DNA of 25,748 nucleotides from an uncultured Flavobacterium sp. (GTDB lineage Bacteria; Bacteroidota; Bacteroidia; Flavobacteriales; Flavobacteriaceae). The notes beneath the pieces are model-generated. The model made no database searches. It was not told the origin of the DNA and was given only the letters and a program-made list of their open reading frames with translations. The position numbers and the translations under genes are program-made. Positions 20,583 to 25,748 of the stretch are shown piece after piece. Each line of letters begins with the position of its first letter. The stretch's first letter is position 1. The stretch covers positions 1 to 25,748 of the forward strand of contig NZ_CAMLMK010000034.1 of NCBI RefSeq assembly GCF_946481155.1, read 5' to 3'.

Positions 20583-23159
20583 TTAAAAAACTATTTTATT
20601 TAACTCCGATAAATAGGTTTCACCTACTGGTATTTCCTGTTGTCCAATGAAAATGGATTTTCTCGTTTTCTGTTCCACTTTGTCTATTCGGATAATATAG
20701 GAGCGGTGGATTCTCAGAAATTCAAAAGGATCGGGAACCTGTGTTATAAAATCTCCAATTTTACAACGTACGGTATAGGTTTTTGCGGCCGTAACGATAT
20801 CAATATAGTTTCCGGATGATTTAATATAGAAAATGGTTTCCGTTTTTACACGGATATCCTTGCCTTGTTCCCTAAATTTGAAATACTTCTCATTCCGGCG
20901 TATTTTTTTCACCATCAAGCGCAGGAGTTCCCGGATAATATCTTCGTTGTACGTAAGGACGCGGATTTTAAAGAACAGATAAATAACGGATCCGGAGAGA
21001 CAAACAACCATCAACAGGAACCACCATGTTTTCCAGAAAGGTTCGTTTATGTGTATGGGCAACATAATTTTTTCAGTGGAAAAAAGCCGGTTGTCTTCCA
21101 ATACCTGAACTATTAAAGTGTAATTCCCCGGTGGTAAAAATTCATAGGAAATTTTCCGGTTAGCAGTGAAATTCCAGTTTCTATGAAGGCCTTCGAGTTT
21201 GTACCGGTACAGGAGATCTTTATTGTTAAAGGATACCGATTCAATAAAAAAGTCCAGCTGATTTTCGTTGTGCTTTAAGTCCAGCTGATGGTGCAGTTGA
21301 TTTTCTTTTTTATTGTTTATCGCGATTTTCTTTAATCGGAGAAAATAGTTTCTTTGGGAAAACAGCGCTGTGAAATTCTGCATTGAAAAACTGCAAAGTC
21401 CGTTCGTGGTGCCGGCATAGATCGTATCGCCAATGATTTCAACGTCTCTAATCTGGTTTTCGGACAAGCCGTCTGCTGTAGTAATGTAGTTGACTTTGTA
21501 ATTGCCATCGTTGAAAAATTGAATCCTGTTTAGGCCATAATTGGTACAGGCCCAGATCACATTTTCATTCTCAATATACACCTCGGTTACTAAATCATTT
21601 GAAAGCCCTTTGGATTTATCAATATTGAAAACCTTTTCATTCTTTGGATTGTACACAATCACTCCGCCTCCTAAACTCGCCAGATAAAATAATTTCCTTT
21701 TAGGTTCATAGTCAATATCATCAATTCTGAAATTCAGAAGTGGATTTGTTTTTTCTTTGAGTACGCCTTTATCGCGTACTTTCAGCCCTTTTATGGTAGC
21801 CAGAAAATATTTGCCGTCGGCTTCTGAAATATCGTGAATCCGGAAAGTAAGGGTGTCCGAAAATATTTCCTCTTTTTTTGCCAAGACATTATATACGCCG
21901 TAGCGAACCAGGATTAAATTATCATTATCGTCGGACATTTTCAGGAGCCCAAGGTATTTTACTTCTCTTTCGAAAGAATTGAAAACCATGTTGTCTGATG
22001 AAAAATAAGTAGTGTTTTCAGGACGGGAGTATTGCACTAAGGCCGGTCTGTTTTGTATTCCTGCATGTATTTTCGAAACTGTTCCTTTTTGGTCTATCTT
22101 ATAGATGTCGCCATTGTAACATCCTGAATATAAATTGCCGACATTATCTTTTGTCAACGAATTAATGTTCAGATTCTGTAAAAGGGCATTGTTTATTTTC
22201 TTTTTCTTTACCTGAAATATGCCTGCGTCGGTAGTTGAGAACCACAGGGAACCGTAGCTGTCTTTAAAAACTTCCGTAACAGAATGGTTGTTGAGGTATT
22301 TTTTTAGCAAATTTCCTTTATAATCATAAATCCAAACGCCTTTTCCCCTGTAGGAAATCCAAAGATGATCCGCATCAAAAAGACCACACTCTATAGGTTC
22401 ATGATTTGGTTGCGAGATTTGAATTGCATTTTGATTCTTTACATGCAGGAATACTGATTTTTCCGTAAAAAGTATTTTTCGGTTTTTGCCGGCGTCTATA
22501 ATCCGCTTTGTCGATTCGTCGGTTTTTGTTTTGATAAACCCGGAAGGAGCTGCGGACAGGTAGCTTATAACCTGCTTTTTGTTTATTGCAAAGGTGTGGA
22601 TGTATTTTCTTGCCTGCGTTCTTTGCAGTTCGGCAGGCTTTGTTGACAATTGATTTGTTTTTATCGAAAGTTGGCCTTGAGCATCAATCCGGATATACAT
22701 GCCGCCATTGGTAACAATATGCAGCGTTCCTTTTTTATCGACGGCCAGATCATTGACGAAGAAATAAGAAAATTTGATATTGTTAATTAATTTTTCAATT
22801 ACAGAATTGTATTTATAGGGAATAAACTTTGAAGAACCGTCGTCGAAATAAAATAGTTTATTGTTAAAAGTGATGCACCAGACCTGTCCGTTTTCCTGAG
22901 GGAAAAAATCAAAAATGGTAATGTCTGTCAATCCGTGCTTGGGTTCGAATTTCTTAAACTCATGTCCGTTGTAGCTGGCTAATCCTCTGTCGGTTGCAAA
23001 CCAAAGAAAACCATTTTTATCCTGAAAAATATCGTAGACTTCATTGCTTGGCAAACCGTCTTTATGTGTGAAGTTTTTAAGGTCGGTTTCCTGTGCCGTG
23101 CTGAGGTGGCTGAAAAATAAGAATGCGACTAGATTGCAGAAAAAATAGTTGAATGACAT
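20583..23159 (-). CDS. Transmembrane propeller-Y_Y_Y-LytTR regulator without kinase or receiver
   Basis: An 858-residue membrane-bound transcription factor candidate. A signal peptide (MSFNYFFCNLVAFLFFSHLS, end near residue 22) is followed by two-component-regulator propeller blades, seen as repeated 'GLPSNEVYDIFQDKNGFLWF', 'GSLWFSTTDAGIFQV', 'GLSNDLVTEVYIENENVIWA' and 'GLSENQIRDVEI' units. A Y_Y_Y-type immunoglobulin-like domain follows (about 640-705, LEGLHRNWNFTANRKISYEF, LPPGNYTLIVQV). One membrane helix (about 713-735, WWFLLMVVCLSGSVIYLFF) leads through a short linker to a LytTR DNA-binding domain (about 755-857: TIFYIKSSGNYIDIV, FLRIHRSYIIRIDKVE, IPVGETYLSELN). No H-box, HATPase or receiver sequence is present, so the periplasmic sensor would act directly on DNA. 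It lies 59 bp downstream of the flavoprotein gene and upstream of the T9SS protein gene on the same strand. Confidence 0.9.
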   Translation of the reverse strand: MSFNYFFCNLVAFLFFSHLSTAQETDLKNFTHKDGLPSNEVYDIFQDKNGFLWFATDRGLASYNGHEFKKFEPKHGLTDITIFDFFPQENGQVWCITFNNKLFYFDDGSSKFIPYKYNSVIEKLINNIKFSYFFVNDLAVDKKGTLHIVTNGGMYIRIDAQGQLSIKTNQLSTKPAELQRTQARKYIHTFAINKKQVISYLSAAPSGFIKTKTDESTKRIIDAGKNRKILFTEKSVFLHVKNQNAIQISQPNHEPIECGLFDADHLWISYRGKGVWIYDYKGNLLKKYLNNHSVTEVFKDSYGSLWFSTTDAGIFQVKKKKINNALLQNLNINSLTKDNVGNLYSGCYNGDIYKIDQKGTVSKIHAGIQNRPALVQYSRPENTTYFSSDNMVFNSFEREVKYLGLLKMSDDNDNLILVRYGVYNVLAKKEEIFSDTLTFRIHDISEADGKYFLATIKGLKVRDKGVLKEKTNPLLNFRIDDIDYEPKRKLFYLASLGGGVIVYNPKNEKVFNIDKSKGLSNDLVTEVYIENENVIWACTNYGLNRIQFFNDGNYKVNYITTADGLSENQIRDVEIIGDTIYAGTTNGLCSFSMQNFTALFSQRNYFLRLKKIAINNKKENQLHHQLDLKHNENQLDFFIESVSFNNKDLLYRYKLEGLHRNWNFTANRKISYEFLPPGNYTLIVQVLEDNRLFSTEKIMLPIHINEPFWKTWWFLLMVVCLSGSVIYLFFKIRVLTYNEDIIRELLRLMVKKIRRNEKYFKFREQGKDIRVKTETIFYIKSSGNYIDIVTAAKTYTVRCKIGDFITQVPDPFEFLRIHRSYIIRIDKVEQKTRKSIFIGQQEIPVGETYLSELNKIVF

Positions 23160-23167
23160 AAATAATT

Positions 23168-23198
23168 CCCTAAAAACTTGGAAAAACGTTATTTAGGG
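23168..23198. repeat. Inverted repeat CCCTAAA/TTTAGGG upstream of the LytTR receptor gene
   Basis: Perfect 7-bp arms at 23168-23174 and 23192-23198 flank a 17-bp centre. It lies 9 bp from the receptor's ATG, in a 59-bp gap, and has no T-run. It could be an operator or a leader hairpin. Confidence 0.4.
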
Positions 23199-23218
23199 CT
23201 TAAAAATACAAATATTTC

Positions 23219-24436
23219 TTACAGGGTATTGAAATTTTTTGCGATTAAAAATCCGCCGGTCCAGGCATTCTGAAAGTTGAATCCTCCCGTGATGGCATCG
23301 ATGTTCAGAATTTCGCCTGCGAAATATAAATTCTTGTGCAGTTTGCTTTCCATGGTTTTAAAATTGACTTCTTTTAAATCGATTCCGCCCGCAGTCACAA
23401 ATTCTTCTTTAAAAGTGCTTTTTCCGTTCACCTGAAATTCACCGTTGGTTAATTGGTTTGCCAAATCAAGAAGCTGTTTTTTGGACATATCCGCCCATTT
23501 GGTTTCTGCGTTGATTCCGGAAGCGAGCACCAGGCTTTCCCATAAGCGTTTAGGAAACTCGAACGGGCAAAATTTCAATACCGTTTTTTTTGCATTTTCA
23601 TCTTTCAGGACCTTAAGGATATCTAAAGCTTCTTCAAAATCGGTTTCGTTAAGCCAGTTGACCTGTAAGATGAAATGGTAGTTTTTAGCTGCCAATTCGC
23701 GTGCACCCCACGCAGAAAGGCGAAGGATTCCAGGGCCGCTCATTCCCCAATGGGTTATTAATAACGGGCCCGATGCACTCAGTTTAGAATCTTTTACTTT
23801 GACGGAGGTTTGTGCTGAAACTCCCATTAGATCTTTAATCCTTGAGTCTTTGATATTAAAGGTGAATAGGGAAGGTACGGGTGCTTCTATAGAATGATCG
23901 AAGGTTTCCAGCATTTCCCACATTTTCGGATTGCTGCCGGTGGCTATAACTAATTTATCGCATTTGAACGATTGGTGATTCGTGTCCACTTTCCAATACG
24001 TTTCACCTTTAAAAATAGACTGGACGCTTTGACCGGTCAAAACTGTAATCCCTAATTTCTGTGTGGCTGATAAGAAACAATCGATTATGGTTTGCGAGCT
24101 GTCGGAAACAGGGAACATTCTTCCGTCATCTTCGATTTTTAATTCCACGCCATGTCGTTCAAACCATTCGATGGTGTCACCCGAGCAGAATTGATGAAAC
24201 GGACCTTTGAGTTCTTTTTCGCCTCTCGGATAAAATTTCACTAGATCATTTGGAATAAAACACGCGTGGGTAACATTGCAGCGCCCTCCGCCGGAAATAC
24301 GAACCTTGGTTAGTACTTCTTTTCCGCGTTCTAGTATTGCTATTTTTAAATTCGGATTGGTTTCGGCAATGTTGATGGCTGTAAAAAAACCGGCCGCACC
24401 ACCGCCAACGATAAGTATGTCGTAATTTGAGATCAT
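23219..24436 (-). CDS. FAD-dependent oxidoreductase, BaiN/RdsA (HI0933) family
   Basis: A flavoprotein of 405 residues. The N-terminus has the Rossmann FAD motif YDILIVGGGAAGFFTAINIAE (GxGxxG form). It is followed by the family signature KVRISGGGRCNVTHA, which in this family lies near the flavin. The C-terminus has LYFAGEILNIDAITGGFNFQNAWTGGFLIAKN, the second FAD-contact segment. Length and motif order match HI0933-like proteins, annotated as BaiN/RdsA or 'aminoacetone oxidase family'. Members include an enzyme of bile-acid dehydroxylation, but most have no known substrate and the name should not be read as activity here. Its ATG overlaps the stop of the upstream phosphodiesterase gene by 4 bp (ATGA), so they form a coupled pair. 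Confidence 0.9.
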   Translation of the reverse strand: MISNYDILIVGGGAAGFFTAINIAETNPNLKIAILERGKEVLTKVRISGGGRCNVTHACFIPNDLVKFYPRGEKELKGPFHQFCSGDTIEWFERHGVELKIEDDGRMFPVSDSSQTIIDCFLSATQKLGITVLTGQSVQSIFKGETYWKVDTNHQSFKCDKLVIATGSNPKMWEMLETFDHSIEAPVPSLFTFNIKDSRIKDLMGVSAQTSVKVKDSKLSASGPLLITHWGMSGPGILRLSAWGARELAAKNYHFILQVNWLNETDFEEALDILKVLKDENAKKTVLKFCPFEFPKRLWESLVLASGINAETKWADMSKKQLLDLANQLTNGEFQVNGKSTFKEEFVTAGGIDLKEVNFKTMESKLHKNLYFAGEILNIDAITGGFNFQNAWTGGFLIAKNFNTL

Positions 24437-25113
24437 AAGCGGTCTGGGAAATCGGAAATAATTCCGTCAATTGTATAGGATTCTAGTCGTTCGATATCGA
24501 TTTCGTGGTTCACGGTCCACACGTTGATCTTGTAGCCTTTTTTCTTGGCTTCATTGATGTTGTCGTCCGTCAGTAAGGAAAAATGCGGATGGATTGCATA
24601 AGCCGAAAGTTCGTCAGCCCATTCCATCGCCTGTTCCACACTTGCTTGGGAAAGTGTGGCTAATCGGATGCTTGGATTATTGTGACGCATTTTTTCCAAT
24701 TCGTCTTTCTGGAAACTGGAAACGATAAAATCTTCATAGCGCCAGTTTTTTTCGGTGATGTATTTTTCGATCAATTTAGCCGCAGGTTCTGCGGTTCCGT
24801 GCCCTTTTAATTCGACATTGATCCAGCATTTTCGCTTTATTAAATCGAACGTTTCCGCTAGTGTCGGAATTTCGAATTTGCCGGAAATTTGTAATTTTTT
24901 CAGTTCGGATAAAGAAAGTTTGTGTACTTCTCCGGAACCATTGGTCATCCGGTCGACCGTAAAATCGTGAAAAACTACCAGTTCGCCCGAAGCGCAGACA
25001 TGGACATCCAATTCGATTCCGTCAACACCCAAATCCAGTGCTTTTTGAAACGATTCCAGCGTGTTTTCGGCTACATGGCCTTTGGCGCCACGATGTCCTA
25101 TTTTCTGAACCAT
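24433..25113 (-). CDS. Glycerophosphodiester phosphodiesterase
   Basis: Hydrolyses glycerophosphodiesters to glycerol 3-phosphate and an alcohol. The protein (226 residues) has the family motifs: IGHRGAKGHVAENT with catalytic H7, DGIELDVH with metal ligands E34 and D36, and LVVFHDFTVDRMTNGSG with H49. Later segments (CWINVELKG, INVWTVN) are also typical. There is no signal peptide, so a cytoplasmic, UgpQ-like enzyme is expected. The length is that of the short bacterial form. It is first in a minus-strand unit with the BaiN-type flavoprotein (4-bp overlap). A TATCTTTG element is at 25141-25148, so its leader would be about 20 nt. Confidence 0.93.
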   Translation of the reverse strand: MVQKIGHRGAKGHVAENTLESFQKALDLGVDGIELDVHVCASGELVVFHDFTVDRMTNGSGEVHKLSLSELKKLQISGKFEIPTLAETFDLIKRKCWINVELKGHGTAEPAAKLIEKYITEKNWRYEDFIVSSFQKDELEKMRHNNPSIRLATLSQASVEQAMEWADELSAYAIHPHFSLLTDDNINEAKKKGYKINVWTVNHEIDIERLESYTIDGIISDFPDRL

Positions 25114-25140
25114 GCAAACTTTGACATTTATTTAACTATG

Positions 25141-25148
25141 CAAAGATA
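25141..25148 (-). promoter_or_regulatory. Promoter of the phosphodiesterase gene, -7 element TATCTTTG
   Basis: An exact TAnnTTTG match on the minus strand, 27 bp before the ATG at 25113. No TTG is at standard spacing. Confidence 0.5.
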
Positions 25149-25197
25149 AGATAGATTCTAGTGTTATGCGTAAATTGGATAGCTTAATCCTGAGATT

Positions 25198-25671
25198 ATG
25201 AAAAATATAGTTATAGCATTTGTTCTTGTGTTTTTTTCGATGGGTTGCTCTTCCAAAAAAGTGGTTGCGGATGAAAAAGTCGAGCCTACAGTGCAATACC
25301 GTGATGATTTCCGATCAGTTTCAGAAGCGGGTAAAAAGAAATTCCTAACAGAAATGAAAGCGACCAGCGGTACCACATCCGTTTTGATTCTTACCAAAGG
25401 CTTTAAAGGAGAAGACGTTTTAATAGCCAACGAGAAAAAATCGCTGTACAAAGGAAATCCTATAAGTCATCTGGAAACAGGAATCGCGGGTTATATCACC
25501 ATTGACAATACTGTCGATACAAAGATTACAGATAAATTAAGCAAAAAAGAAGCGGTGATTAATATGGCAAATGCGAAGAAATACAAGTTCGTTTATGTGA
25601 TGAAAAATCCGTCGCAGCCTGGAAATCCGTATGTTATAACTTATAGCAATAAGCTTCGGCCTTTGGAATAA
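25198..25671 (+). CDS. Small predicted lipoprotein of unknown function
   Basis: A 157-residue predicted lipoprotein. The N-terminus MKNIVIAFVLVFFSMGCSSK has a hydrophobic core and a lipobox (FSMGC), so Cys17 would be acylated after signal peptidase II cleavage. The mature part begins KKVVADEKVEPTVQYRDD, continues with mixed alpha/beta sequence (TTSVLILTKGFKGEDVLIAN, GYITIDNTVDTKITDKL) and ends PYVITYSNKLRPLE. I recognise no domain. A 7/8 match to TAnnTTTG is at 25171-25178, 20 bp before the ATG. It is divergent from the phosphodiesterase gene and ends at a strong hairpin shared with the convergent tRNA-Leu gene. Confidence 0.75.
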   Translation: MKNIVIAFVLVFFSMGCSSKKVVADEKVEPTVQYRDDFRSVSEAGKKKFLTEMKATSGTTSVLILTKGFKGEDVLIANEKKSLYKGNPISHLETGIAGYITIDNTVDTKITDKLSKKEAVINMANAKKYKFVYVMKNPSQPGNPYVITYSNKLRPLE

Positions 25672-25700
25672 AAAAAGCTTCCCAATTTGAGAAGCTTTTT
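25672..25700 (+). terminator. Terminator after the lipoprotein gene, shared with the tRNA
   Basis: A 10-bp perfect stem (25672-25681 with 25691-25700), loop CCAATTTGA, rich in A on one arm and T on the other, so it can act in both directions. It ends one base from the tRNA's predicted 3' end. Confidence 0.88.
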
Positions 25701-25701
25701 G

Positions 25702-25748
25702 TGCGGGTGATAGGACTCGAACCTACACACCGTGAGGCACCAGATCCT
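25702..25748 (-). tRNA. tRNA-Leu, 3' half (anticodon NAG; runs off the window)
   Basis: Read on the minus strand, the sequence holds the end of an anticodon loop and stem (AGGA, then TCTGG), a long variable arm (GCCTCACGGT), a T-arm (TAGG TTCGAGT CCTA), an acceptor strand CACCCGC and a discriminator A. Counting back from the stem, the last two anticodon bases are A and G, with G37 after them. The anticodon is therefore NAG, for leucine CUN codons, and the first anticodon base is outside the window. The long class II variable arm and A73 fit Leu. CCA is not encoded (the bases after A73 are C, A, A). Confidence 0.88.

Noticed and set aside
20583..23159. Hybrid two-component system (propeller-kinase-receiver-HTH)
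   Set aside because: No phospho-acceptor His box, N/G boxes of a kinase or receiver Asp triad is present between the membrane helix and the LytTR domain.
24246..24470. A 74-residue minus-strand frame spanning the junction of the phosphodiesterase and flavoprotein genes
   Set aside because: It is the out-of-frame reading of the flavoprotein's start region and overlaps both well-supported genes.
25164..25451. A 95-residue minus-strand frame opposite the last lipoprotein gene
   Set aside because: It is antisense to a gene with a clear signal peptide and lipobox and shows no domain or promoter of its own.

Overview
The window looks like chromosome from a member of the Bacteroidota, most likely a Flavobacterium-like Flavobacteriaceae. 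The reasons are: promoters of the TAnnTTTG type upstream of many genes, little or no Shine-Dalgarno signal, a type IX secretion (T9SS) C-terminal sorting domain, a DnaE with an N-terminal exonuclease domain, mevalonate-pathway genes, and triple-tyrosine/propeller signalling proteins. Nearly everything is ordinary chromosomal content. I see no transposase, prophage, CRISPR array or plasmid backbone.

Layout. At 1-720 (minus) rpsP is followed by the start of rimM. At 897-1870 (plus) there is a small DUF6252-like lipoprotein gene and a glycine-rich RRM RNA-binding protein gene, each closed by a clear terminator. A 326-bp gap (1870-2195) holds what look like two dispersed intergenic repeats and the dnaE promoter. 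dnaE (exonuclease-PHP-polymerase) and trxA follow on plus. At 7184-9933 (minus) a LytTR response regulator and a TPR-containing sensor kinase overlap by 4 bp. At 10095-13865 (plus) is a large secreted fibre made of 54 in-register 17-residue repeats, capped by a Peptidase_S74 self-cleaving chaperone domain. At 13903-17917 (minus) lie diphosphomevalonate decarboxylase, mevalonate kinase, a UbiA-family prenyltransferase and a pseudouridine synthase. At 18020-19188 (plus) are a TspO/MBR protein and a membrane-anchored helix-hairpin-helix protein. At 19273-25113 (minus, transcribed right to left) are a glycerophosphodiester phosphodiesterase, a BaiN/HI0933-type flavoprotein, a membrane receptor joining a periplasmic propeller to a LytTR DNA-binding domain, and a T9SS-sorted secreted protein. 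The window ends with a small lipoprotein gene (plus) and the 3' half of a tRNA-Leu (minus).

How the genes may work together. The two most interesting places are signalling-plus-surface-protein pairs. (1) The LytTR regulator/kinase pair sits back to back with the repeat-fibre gene. The intergenic region carries a direct repeat (9984-9995 and 10004-10015, 20 bp apart) that resembles the published LytTR binding pattern and lies upstream of a candidate fibre promoter. (2) The propeller-Y_Y_Y-TM-LytTR protein has neither kinase nor receiver, so it is a candidate transmembrane one-component regulator. It precedes a T9SS cargo gene, and the gap between them contains three GTGAC-centred boxes spaced 22 and 42 bp apart. 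Both regulatory links are inferences from sequence and position. The mevalonate genes beside a UbiA prenyltransferase suggest an isoprenoid supply-and-use cluster.
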